Shown here one piece after another: positions 9,342 through 16,845 of a DNA stretch of 64,000 nucleotides. The stretch is from ZC4RG19 sp017577565 (lineage in GTDB: Bacteria > Actinomycetota > Acidimicrobiia > Acidimicrobiales > VFJN01), in contig VSCH01000002.1 in the NCBI GenBank assembly GCA_047459075.1, forward strand, positions 1 to 64,000. Direction: 5' to 3'. Under the pieces are notes generated by a model, which did not search any database, was not told the DNA's origin, and was given only the letters and a program-made list of their open reading frames with translations. The translations under genes were made by a program, and so were the position numbers. How positions within the stretch are numbered: the stretch's first letter is position 1; the number at the start of each line of letters is the position of its first letter.

Positions 9342-9820
9342 GCCCGCACCTCCCCCGCGGCGGCGAGCACCGCTCGCACGATGTTCTGGTAGCCGGTGCA
9401 GCGGCACAGGTTGCCCTCGAGACCGAGCCGCACGTCCTCCTCGGTGGGGTGCGGGTTCTCGTCGAGCAGCGACACCGCCGCCATGACCATGCCCGGGGTG
9501 CAGAAGCCGCACTGGAGCCCGTGCTGGGCGTGGAAGGCCTCCTGCACCGGGTGGAGGGCACCGGTCTCGCCGTTGCCGGCGGCGCCGGCCAGGCCCTCGA
9601 TCGTCGTCACCTCGTGCCCGTCGGCCTGGACCGCGAGGATCGTGCACGACTTCACCGACTCGCCGTCCAGCAGGACGGTGCACGCCCCGCACGACGAGGT
9701 GTCGCACCCGACGTTCGTGCCGGTGAGCCCCAGGTCGTCGCGCAGGTGGTGGACCAGCAGCCGGCGGGGTTCGACGTCCGACGTCCGTTCCACGCCGTTG
9801 ACGGACAGGGTGATCTCCAC
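9338..9820 (-). CDS. coxS: CO-dehydrogenase-like small [2Fe-2S] subunit
   Basis: The 160-residue protein has a ferredoxin-type [2Fe-2S] motif with Cys 39, 44, 47 and 59 and a helical [2Fe-2S] domain with Cys 104, 107, 139 and 141 (CGFCTPGM, CRCTGY). GTG 9820 follows an AGGGAGGGGG ribosome-binding site by four bases and starts exactly at the family N terminus (VEITLSVNG). Starts further upstream would add about 20 unrelated residues. It is the first gene of the S-L-M unit and has its own leader with a hairpin. Confidence 0.94.
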   Translation of the reverse strand: MEITLSVNGVERTSDVEPRRLLVHHLRDDLGLTGTNVGCDTSSCGACTVLLDGESVKSCTILAVQADGHEVTTIEGLAGAAGNGETGALHPVQEAFHAQHGLQCGFCTPGMVMAAVSLLDENPHPTEEDVRLGLEGNLCRCTGYQNIVRAVLAAAGEVRA

Positions 9821-9840
9821 GAGGCCCCCTCCCTGGGATG

Positions 9841-9883
9841 GGCGCCCGGCGACCGCCCGGGCGCATGTGACGACCGCCACACT
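9841..9883 (-). promoter_or_regulatory. coxS promoter -10 box and leader hairpin
   Basis: On the minus strand TAGTGT (9878-9883) is a plausible -10 box in the gap after the second large-subunit gene. About 15 bases downstream, GCGCCCGG-7-CCGGGCGC (9841-9848/9856-9863) forms a perfect 8-bp hairpin, just before the coxS ribosome-binding site (9825-9834). It could be a leader control element or the terminator of the preceding gene; there is no T-run. Confidence 0.4.
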
Positions 9884-9925
9884 AGCCCTCGCTGCGCGTC
9901 GGCGCTGGCGAGTTGCGTGGTCTCC

Positions 9926-12205
9926 TCAGCGGGTCGCGTCGCGGATCGCCCGCCACACCCGCTCGGGGGTGCACGGCATGTCCACGTGGCGCACCCCGAG
10001 GTGCGCGAGGGCGTCGCAGACGGCGTTGTGCACGGCCGGCGTCGACCCGATCGTGCCCGACTCGCCGATGCCCTTGGCCCCCAGCGGGTTGACGAAGGTG
10101 GGCGTCTCCATGTCGACGAGCTCGAACGACGGCAGCTCGGCGGCCGAGACGACCGCGTAGTCGGCGAAGGTGGCCGTCAGCGGGTTGCCGTCGTCGTCGA
10201 AGACGACCTGCTCGTAGAGCGCCTGCGCCACCCCCTGGGCCAGCCCGCCGTGGCGCTGGCCCTCGGCCAGCAGCGGGTTGACGATCCGGCCGGCGTCGTC
10301 GCAGGCCACCAGCCGGCGCAGCCGGACGTCCCCGGTCTCGGTGTCGACCTCGACGACGGCGACGTGGGCCCCGAACGGGTAGGTCGGCTGCGTGGCGGTG
10401 AACGTGTGCTCGGCCCGCAGCGCCGGCACGCCGGCGGCCGCCAGCACCTCGGCCCAGGTGCGCCCCACGGCCGGGGTGCCGGCGACGTGGAACCGGCCGG
10501 TGGCCGGGTCGAGCACGACGTCGTCGGCCGCCGCCTCCAGCTGCTCGGCGGCCAGCCGCCGGGCCTGCTCGACGACCTCGACGGCGGCGCCCCGGACGGC
10601 CGAGCCCCCGAGCTGCAGCGACCGCGAGCCGAAGGTCCCGGTGCCCCCGGCGACCAGGTCGGTGTCGCCGTGGACCACCCGCACCGCGTCGTGGGGCAGC
10701 CCCGTGTGGTGGGACACGAGCATGGCGAGCGCGGTGGCCAGGCCCTGCCCGTGGGGCGAGGCGCCGGTGCCGACGACGACCTCGACGCCCGCGTCGCCGC
10801 CGGGCCGCACCTCGACCCAGCCGACCTCCGAGCCGGCGTAGGGCCCGGTCGTCACCTCGACGTAGGTCGACACCCCGATGCCGAGGGCGATCGGGTCGCC
10901 GGCTTCCCGGCGCCGGGCCTGCTCGGCCCGCAGCTCCTCGTAGCCGGCCGCGGCCAGGGCCCGCTCGAGCGCTGCCGGGTAGTCGCCGGTGTCGTAGGTG
11001 GCCCCGGCGGCCGTCGTGTGGGGCTCGTCGAACCGGGGGACGAGGTTGCGCCGCCGCACCTCGGCGGGGTCGAGCCCGACCTCGGCCGCGAACAGGTCGA
11101 CGGCCCGCTCGATGGCCGCGGTCGCCTCGGGCCGCCCCGCGCCCCGGTAGGAGGCGACCGGCGTCGTGGTCGTCACGACGACGCGGGAGCGCGAGGTCAC
11201 CCGGTCGACGGCGTAGGTGCCGGCGGCCATCGCCTGCGTGAGCCGGGGCAGGTAGGCGCCCATCGCCGGGTAGGCGCCGGCGTCCTGCACGATGTCGAGG
11301 TGGTAGGCCTCGATGGTGCCGTCGCGGCGCCCGCCGATGGTCACCTCGTGGACCTGGGCCCGCCCGTGCACCATCGCCGTCATGTTCTCGGTGCGGGTCT
11401 CCACCCACCGGACCGGCCGCCCGACCCGGCGGGCCAGCCAGGGCAGCACCAGGTCCTCGGGGTGGGCGCCGATCTTCGCCCCGAAGCCCCCGCCGACGTC
11501 GGGCGCGATCACCCGCACGTCGGCCGGGTCGAGGCCGTAGGCCCGCACGAGCGCGTCGTGCACGCCGTGGGCGTTCTGCGTCGAGCACCACACGACGAGC
11601 CGGCCACCGTCCCAGGCGGCCGCCGACGACCGCACCTCGAGCGGGCAGGCGGCCAGCCGCTGGTTGACCATGCGCTGGCGGACCACGACCTCGCAGCCGG
11701 CGGGCCCGTCGGGGGCGGTGGCGCCGTCGGGGGCGCCCGCCTCGGCGACCAGGTTGGTGCCGACCTCGGGGAAGAGCAGCGTCTCGTCGGCCAGGGCGGC
11801 GTCGGTGCCGACGACCGGCGGCAGGGGGTCGACGTCGACGACGACGAGCTCGGCGGCGTCCGGGCCCTGCTCGGGGCGCTCGGTGAGCACGACGGCCACC
11901 GGCTCGCCGACGAACCGGACCCGGTCGACCGCCAGGTAGGGCCGCGCCATCGCCCGGTTGACCGTGCCGGGGACGGGCGGCAGGTCGACCTCGGCCCCGA
12001 CGACCACGTCGACGACGCCGGGCATCCGGCGGGCCTCGTCGACGTCGACGCCCCGGAGGGCCCCGTGGGCGACGGCGGAGCGCACGAACGTCGCGTGCAG
12101 CGCGCCCTCGAGGCGGGGGTCCCGCACGTCGGCGGTGTACGTGCCGCCCCCGGTCAGCAGGCGGGGGTCTTCGACACGGACGACCCGCGTGCCGAGGATG
12201 CTCAT
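9926..12205 (-). CDS. second xanthine-oxidase-family molybdenum subunit
   Basis: The 759-residue protein is a paralogue of the adjacent coxL, with VGGGFGAK (237-244), active-site loop SYRGAGR (352-358) and GAKGIGESGTIGS with the catalytic Glu near the end. The first loop residue is Ser where coxL has Ala, and the chain is about 45 residues shorter. Substrate is unknown. It has no small or medium subunit of its own here, so it may share coxS and coxM or replace coxL under other conditions (inference). It starts 14 bases after secG, so readthrough from secG is likely. Confidence 0.9.
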   Translation of the reverse strand: MSILGTRVVRVEDPRLLTGGGTYTADVRDPRLEGALHATFVRSAVAHGALRGVDVDEARRMPGVVDVVVGAEVDLPPVPGTVNRAMARPYLAVDRVRFVGEPVAVVLTERPEQGPDAAELVVVDVDPLPPVVGTDAALADETLLFPEVGTNLVAEAGAPDGATAPDGPAGCEVVVRQRMVNQRLAACPLEVRSSAAAWDGGRLVVWCSTQNAHGVHDALVRAYGLDPADVRVIAPDVGGGFGAKIGAHPEDLVLPWLARRVGRPVRWVETRTENMTAMVHGRAQVHEVTIGGRRDGTIEAYHLDIVQDAGAYPAMGAYLPRLTQAMAAGTYAVDRVTSRSRVVVTTTTPVASYRGAGRPEATAAIERAVDLFAAEVGLDPAEVRRRNLVPRFDEPHTTAAGATYDTGDYPAALERALAAAGYEELRAEQARRREAGDPIALGIGVSTYVEVTTGPYAGSEVGWVEVRPGGDAGVEVVVGTGASPHGQGLATALAMLVSHHTGLPHDAVRVVHGDTDLVAGGTGTFGSRSLQLGGSAVRGAAVEVVEQARRLAAEQLEAAADDVVLDPATGRFHVAGTPAVGRTWAEVLAAAGVPALRAEHTFTATQPTYPFGAHVAVVEVDTETGDVRLRRLVACDDAGRIVNPLLAEGQRHGGLAQGVAQALYEQVVFDDDGNPLTATFADYAVVSAAELPSFELVDMETPTFVNPLGAKGIGESGTIGSTPAVHNAVCDALAHLGVRHVDMPCTPERVWRAIRDATR

Positions 12206-12219
12206 GGCCCGCGGGCGGG

Positions 12220-12450
12220 TCAGCCGAGCATGAGCGCGAGCGCGACCACCGTGAAGCCCCAGATCAGGGACACGACGACCGTGATGCGGTCGAGGTTGCG
12301 CTCCATGACCGTCGACCCCATGGCGCTGGCGCCGATGCCGCCGCCGAACATGTCCGAGAGGCCGCCGCCCTTGCCGCTGTGCAGCAGCACCAGGACGATC
12401 ATCAGCAGGGACGACAGGACGTTGAGAACGACGGTGATCGCGGTCAGCAC
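12220..12450 (-). CDS. secG: preprotein translocase subunit SecG
   Basis: The 76-residue protein has two membrane helices (about 3-22 and 52-74) around the SecG loop with HSGKGGGLSDMFGG and the preceding LVLL segment. SecG joins SecY and SecE in the protein-export channel. GTG 12450 follows AGGAGA by 10 bases. In many actinobacteria secG directly follows tpiA; here tpiA is 12.5 kb away, with two importer operons between. Confidence 0.93.
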   Translation of the reverse strand: MLTAITVVLNVLSSLLMIVLVLLHSGKGGGLSDMFGGGIGASAMGSTVMERNLDRITVVVSLIWGFTVVALALMLG

Positions 12451-12492
12451 GGCTGGCGGGTCTCCTCGGGTCGGAGCGGCCAGGTTAGTGGG

Positions 12493-12537
12493 GACCGCCG
12501 CCGGGCCGCACGACCGGGCGGGCGGCCGTGGGCGGTC
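12493..12537 (-). terminator. two-tier hairpin after the first importer operon
   Basis: Directly after the stop of the last ABC gene (12538), GACCGCC (12531-12537 on the minus strand) pairs with GGCGGTC (12493-12499). Inside it GGCCGC (12522-12527) pairs with GCGGCC (12504-12509). This could end the importer transcript before secG. No T-run follows, as is common in very G+C-rich DNA. Confidence 0.45.
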
Positions 12538-13617
12538 TCAGGCGTCGGGGGCGGCCGGCGCCCGTCCCGGGTCGAGGTCCCGGTGGGCGCCGGTGCGCAG
12601 GTGGCACTCGGCCACGTGGCCGGGGTCGTCGCCGGGCAGCAGCGCGGGCACCTCGGTGTCGCACACGCCCTCGACCGCGATGGGGCACCGGGTGTGGAAC
12701 CGGCAGCCGGACGGCGGGTGCAGCGGGCTCGGCATCTCGCCGCTCAGCCGGACCCGGCGCCGGGGCCGGTCGGGGTCGGGCACCGGGATGGCCGACAGCA
12801 GCGCCTCGGTGTAGGGGTGCAGGGGCGCGCCGAAGACCTGGTCGCGGGTGCCCAGCTCGACGACCCGTCCGAGGTACATGACGGCGACCCGGTCGCAGAG
12901 GTGCTCGACGACGGCGAGGTCGTGGGCCACGAACACGAGCGTGAAGTCGAGCTGCTCCTGCAGGTCGCGCAGGAGGTTGAGGATCTGCGACTGGATCGAC
13001 ACGTCGAGCGCCGACACCGGCTCGTCGGCGACGAGGAACCGGGGCTCGACGGCGAGCGCCCGGGCGATGCCGACGCGCTGGCGCTGGCCGCCCGAGAACT
13101 GGTGCGGGTAGCGCCGGGCGTGGTCGGCCTCCAGGCCCACCAGCTCCAGCGCCTCCCGCACCTTCTGCTCGCGCCGGGCCCGGGGGACGCCGTGGGCCCG
13201 CAGCCCCTCGGCGATCGAGTCGCCGATCGTGGCCCGGGGGTCGAGCGACGAGTAGGGGTCCTGGAAGACGATCTGCATCTGCCGGCGCAGGGCGGCGAGC
13301 TCGCGACCGCGGGCCCGGCCGACGTCGACGCCGTCGAAGAGCACGGTGCCCTCGTCGGCAGGGAGCAGGCCGAGGAGCAGGCGGCCGAGCGTCGACTTGC
13401 CGCAGCCCGACTCCCCCACCAGCCCGAGGACCTCGCCGGGGAAGATGTCGAGGTCGACGCCGTCGACGGCCCGTACGTGGCCGACGACCTGGCCGAAGGC
13501 GCCGCCCCGGACGGGGAAGGCCTTGACGAGGCCGCGGGCCGACACGAGCGGCGCCCGCTCCTGCCCGTCCCGCCGGGTCGCCGGGGCGCCGACGCTGGGG
13601 GTGCCCTCGGCGCTCAC
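12538..13617 (-). CDS. peptide/nickel-type ABC importer ATPase (DppF/OppF type), set 1
   Basis: The 359-residue ATPase has Walker A GESGCGKST (about 68-76), signature FSGGQRQRVGIARAL, Walker B LVADEP, and the H-loop in VAHDL. An oligopeptide-transporter C-terminal domain follows (PLHPYTEALLSAIP, CRFHTRCP with further Cys). It is the F-type partner of the preceding D-type ATPase. GTG 13617 overlaps that gene's stop (GTGA), and the open frame further upstream belongs to a shadow. About 20 disordered residues precede the ABC domain. Substrate of the set (peptides or other ligands) is not determined by sequence. Confidence 0.93.
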   Translation of the reverse strand: MSAEGTPSVGAPATRRDGQERAPLVSARGLVKAFPVRGGAFGQVVGHVRAVDGVDLDIFPGEVLGLVGESGCGKSTLGRLLLGLLPADEGTVLFDGVDVGRARGRELAALRRQMQIVFQDPYSSLDPRATIGDSIAEGLRAHGVPRARREQKVREALELVGLEADHARRYPHQFSGGQRQRVGIARALAVEPRFLVADEPVSALDVSIQSQILNLLRDLQEQLDFTLVFVAHDLAVVEHLCDRVAVMYLGRVVELGTRDQVFGAPLHPYTEALLSAIPVPDPDRPRRRVRLSGEMPSPLHPPSGCRFHTRCPIAVEGVCDTEVPALLPGDDPGHVAECHLRTGAHRDLDPGRAPAAPDA

Positions 13618-14714
13618 CGGCGTCCCACCTCGACCGGCACCTCGGGCACGGCCTCGACGGCGTCGCTGTGCAGGAAGCACCGCACCTTGTGGCCCGGCTC
13701 CACCTCGACGAGCGCCGGGAGCGCCTCGGTGCACTGCGTCAGGCCGTGCTCGACCCGGGCGCTGCACCGGGGCGCGAACCGGCACGCCACCGGCAGGTCG
13801 ACGAGGTTGGGCACCCGGCCGGGGATGACGGCCAGGCGCTCGCGGCGCTGGCCGATGACCGGGACCGAGCCGATGAGGCCCTGCGTGTACGGGTGCTTCG
13901 GCTCCAGGAACAGCGGCCGGGTCGGCGCCTCCTCGACGATCTGCCCCGCGTACATGACCGCCACCCGGTCGCAGATCTCGGCGACGATCCCGAGGTCGTG
14001 GGTGATGAGCACGACGCTCGTGCCGAGGTCGCGCTGCAGGTCGGCGATGAGGTCGAGGATCTGGGCCTGGATGGTGACGTCCAGCGCCGTCGTCGGTTCG
14101 TCGGCCACCAGCAGGTCGGGGTGGCCGGCCAGCGCCATGGCGATCATCACCCGCTGGGCCTGGCCCCCGGACAGCTCGTGGGGGTAGGCGCGGGCCCGCC
14201 GCTCGGCGTCGCCGATGCCGACCCGGGCGAGCAGCTCCTTGGCCCGGGCCCAGCCGGCCTTGCGCTTGAGCCCCTCGTGGGCCTCGAACACCTCGGCGAT
14301 CTGGAAGCCGGCCCGGTAGGCGGGGTTCAGCGACGAGATCGGCTGCTGGAAGATCATGCCGATGCGGCTCCCCCGCAGGTCGCGCATCTCGGCGTCCGAG
14401 AGCGTCCGCAGGTCGCGGCCGTCGAAGAGGATCTCGCCGTCGACGATGCGGCCCGGGGCGTCGACCAGGCGCATGACCGACAGGAAGGTGACGCTCTTGC
14501 CGGAGCCGGACTCGCCCACCAGGCCGAGGACCTCGCCCCGGCCGACGGTCAGGTCGACGCCGTCGACGGCCTTCACCACCCCGCCCGAGGTGAAGAACCA
14601 GGTGCGCAGGCCGCGCACGTCGAGCAGCGGCCCCGCGGCCGTCCGGTCGTCCGGCGCCGCCTCGCCGCCGGGGGCCGTCGCCGGGGGCACGGGGTCGGCG
14701 GGCGCTCCGGTCAC
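13614..14714 (-). CDS. peptide/nickel-type ABC importer ATPase (DppD/OppD type), set 1
   Basis: The 366-residue ATPase has Walker A GESGSGKSV, signature LSGGQAQRVMIAMAL, Walker B LLVADEP, and the oligopeptide-transporter tail (KHPYTQGLIGSVP and CRFAPRC-x-n-C). In related OppD proteins the tail cysteines have been linked to an iron-sulfur cluster; that is family knowledge, not shown here. GTG 14714 overlaps the permease stop by four bases. An extra 35-residue Pro/Ala-rich N terminus precedes the first strand. Confidence 0.93.
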   Translation of the reverse strand: MTGAPADPVPPATAPGGEAAPDDRTAAGPLLDVRGLRTWFFTSGGVVKAVDGVDLTVGRGEVLGLVGESGSGKSVTFLSVMRLVDAPGRIVDGEILFDGRDLRTLSDAEMRDLRGSRIGMIFQQPISSLNPAYRAGFQIAEVFEAHEGLKRKAGWARAKELLARVGIGDAERRARAYPHELSGGQAQRVMIAMALAGHPDLLVADEPTTALDVTIQAQILDLIADLQRDLGTSVVLITHDLGIVAEICDRVAVMYAGQIVEEAPTRPLFLEPKHPYTQGLIGSVPVIGQRRERLAVIPGRVPNLVDLPVACRFAPRCSARVEHGLTQCTEALPALVEVEPGHKVRCFLHSDAVEAVPEVPVEVGRR

Positions 14715-15730
14715 GAGTTGAGCCTCGGGTCGAGCGCGTCGCGCAGGCCGTCGCCGATGAGGTTGAAGGCGAGCACGTTCAGCATGATCATCAGGCCGGG
14801 GTAGAAGACCAGGTGGGGCGAGGTGAACAGCTGGTTCCGCTCCACCGACAGCATGCGGCCCCACTCGGCCGTGTCGGGGTCGCCGGCCAGGCCGAAGAAC
14901 GACAGCGCCGCCAGCTCGAGCACGGCCGTCGCCATGCCCAGGGTGGCCTGCACGACGAGCGGGGTCAGCGAGTTGGGCAGCACCCGGTGCACGAGGATGC
15001 GGGCGTTCGAGACCCCGAGCGCCCGGTCGGCGGCGACGAAGTCCTGCTCGCGCACCGACAGCACGCGGGAGCGGATGACCCGCGCGTAGACCGGGATCGT
15101 CACCACCGACACCGCGAGGACGGCGTTGAACAGGCCCGGCCCGCGGGCGGTGACGATGGCGATGGCGAGCAGCAGCGCCGGGAAGGCGAGCAGCACGTCC
15201 ATCACCCGCATGACGACGTTGTCGATCCGCCCGCCGAAGAAGCCGGCGACCAGCCCGAGGACCGTGCCGCACACGACGGCGAACCCGACCGCCCCGACGC
15301 TCGCGACGAGCGACGTGCGGGCGCCGTAGAGGATGCGGCTGAAGACGTCGCGGCCGTTGCCGTCCAGGCCCATGAGGTGCTGCGGCCGGTCGGACGGGCA
15401 CGAGAAGCCGTTGGCCTCGAGGAAGCTCTCGGCCCGCGACAGCACCGGCACGTCGGGGATCCAGTCGACGCTCAGGTGGATGCAGGGCTCGGCCCGGGGG
15501 CGGAGGCCCTCGGTGGCGATGAGCACCTCCCGCTCGCCGTAGGGGGCGATGACCGGGGCGAACAGGGCGATGAACAGCAGCAGGCCGAGGATGACGCCCC
15601 CGGCGACGGCCGAGCGCTTGCGGAACGTCTGGCGCAGCGCCTGCCGCCACAGGCCGCCGCGCTCGAGCTGCAGCGCCGGCTCGGCGTCGCCCGCCTGCTG
15701 CTCGCCGAGGGGGATCTCCTCGACGGCCAT
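14711..15730 (-). CDS. ABC importer permease (DppC/OppC type), set 1
   Basis: The 339-residue membrane protein has a cytoplasmic N terminus, a first helix near 45-65 (GGVILGLLLFIALFAPVIAP), a periplasmic segment with two Cys, and a BPD_transp_1 core. The EAA-like loop is in AADRALGVSNARILVHRVLPN. It forms the channel with the B-type permease. The 60-residue periplasmic insert after helix 1 (GLRPRAEPC to FSCPSD) may carry a disulfide. The ATG shares one base with the upstream stop (TGATG). The C-terminal GDGLRDALDPRLNS is typical of the C subunit. Confidence 0.93.
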   Translation of the reverse strand: MAVEEIPLGEQQAGDAEPALQLERGGLWRQALRQTFRKRSAVAGGVILGLLLFIALFAPVIAPYGEREVLIATEGLRPRAEPCIHLSVDWIPDVPVLSRAESFLEANGFSCPSDRPQHLMGLDGNGRDVFSRILYGARTSLVASVGAVGFAVVCGTVLGLVAGFFGGRIDNVVMRVMDVLLAFPALLLAIAIVTARGPGLFNAVLAVSVVTIPVYARVIRSRVLSVREQDFVAADRALGVSNARILVHRVLPNSLTPLVVQATLGMATAVLELAALSFFGLAGDPDTAEWGRMLSVERNQLFTSPHLVFYPGLMIMLNVLAFNLIGDGLRDALDPRLNS

Positions 15731-16791
15731 CAGCTCACCCGGACCTTCGGGTCGAGGAACGTGTACACGATGTCGGTGATCAGGTTGATGACCACGAAGC
15801 CGACGGCGACGACCAGCGTGAAGCCCTGGACGACGAAGTAGTCCCGGCCCTCGATGGCGTCGAAGAGCGTCTTGCCCATGCCGGTGAGGTTGAAGATCGT
15901 CTCGGTGAGGATGGCCCCGCCGACCAGCGTGCCGAGCGACAGGCCCACCACGGTGACCACTGGCAGCAGCGAGTTGCGCAGGGCGTGGCGCACGATGACG
16001 ACCCGCTCCCGCAGGCCCTTGGCCCGGGCGGTGCGGACGTAGTCGAGCCCGAGGACGTCGAGCAGGCTGGAGCGGGTCATGCGGGCGATGACGGCCATGG
16101 GGATGGTCGCCAGCGCCAGCGCCGGCAGGACCAGGTGGCGCAGGGCGTCGACGAAGATGTCCCAGCGCCAGATCAGCACGGCGTTGAGCAGGTCGATGTT
16201 GGCGACGAACTCGACGAACGAGCTCTCGGGGATGCCCCACACCTCGTAGAAGGGCTCGGGGATGGTGCCGGGCGTCAGCTGCCCGGACGTCGGCAGCTCG
16301 AGCGGCGAGCCGTCGAGCTGGACGGCGAAGACGTACTGCAGCAGCAGGCCCAGCACGAAGACCGGGATCGAGACCCCGAGGTTGGCGCCGACGATGGTGG
16401 CGACGTCGGTGCGCGAGTTGTGGCGGGTGCCGGCCAGGACGCCGAGCGGCACGCCGAGCAGCACGGCGAGGAACAGGGCGGCGACCGAGAGCTGCAGGGT
16501 CACCGGCAGGCGCTCGATGAGCAGGTCGGTCACCGGCTGGCGCAGGCGGATCGACTCGCCGAGGTCGCCGGTGGCGACGTCGCCGACGTAGTCGACGAAC
16601 TGCACGAGGATCGGGTCGTCGAACCCGTAGCGCTCGTTGAAGTCGGCGCACGCCTGGGGCGTGGCGCGCTCCTGGAGCGCGGCCTGGCAGGGGTCGCCCG
16701 GGATGATCCGGGCGATGGCGAAGGTGGCCAGCAGGATGCCGAAGAGGACCGGGATGGAGCTGAGCAGGCGGCGGACGACGAAGCGCAGCAT
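15730..16791 (-). CDS. ABC importer permease (DppB/OppB type), set 1
   Basis: The 353-residue permease has the classic N terminus (RLLSSIPVLFGILLATFAI, then IPGDPC), the MTRSSLLDVLGLDYVRTARAKGL EAA loop region and C-terminal YTFLDPKVR. A Cys pair (PGDPCQ and ATPQACADF) in the extracellular loop could be disulfide-linked. It is the first permease gene after the binding protein and is separated from it by a hairpin. No clear ribosome-binding site precedes the ATG, so its translation may be weaker than that of its neighbours (inference). Confidence 0.93.
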   Translation of the reverse strand: MLRFVVRRLLSSIPVLFGILLATFAIARIIPGDPCQAALQERATPQACADFNERYGFDDPILVQFVDYVGDVATGDLGESIRLRQPVTDLLIERLPVTLQLSVAALFLAVLLGVPLGVLAGTRHNSRTDVATIVGANLGVSIPVFVLGLLLQYVFAVQLDGSPLELPTSGQLTPGTIPEPFYEVWGIPESSFVEFVANIDLLNAVLIWRWDIFVDALRHLVLPALALATIPMAVIARMTRSSLLDVLGLDYVRTARAKGLRERVVIVRHALRNSLLPVVTVVGLSLGTLVGGAILTETIFNLTGMGKTLFDAIEGRDYFVVQGFTLVVAVGFVVINLITDIVYTFLDPKVRVS

Positions 16792-16803
16792 GGTGGGAGG
16801 TGG

Positions 16804-16832
16804 GCGGGGGCCAGCCGGCGGCCGGCCCCCGC
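16804..16832 (-). promoter_or_regulatory. intercistronic hairpin between binding protein and permease, set 1
   Basis: GCGGGGGCC (16804-16812) pairs perfectly with GGCCCCCGC (16824-16832) around an 11-base loop, 13 bases after the stop of the binding-protein gene. Such hairpins commonly shield the 3' end of binding-protein mRNA and reduce readthrough into the permease genes (established for other ABC importers; inferred here). Confidence 0.6.
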
Positions 16833-16845
16833 GGTCACCGTCGTG

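Noticed and set aside
9821..9925. A molybdenum cofactor riboswitch before coxS
   Set aside because: Only one simple hairpin is visible; the multi-stem layout of that riboswitch class cannot be traced in about 60 bases.
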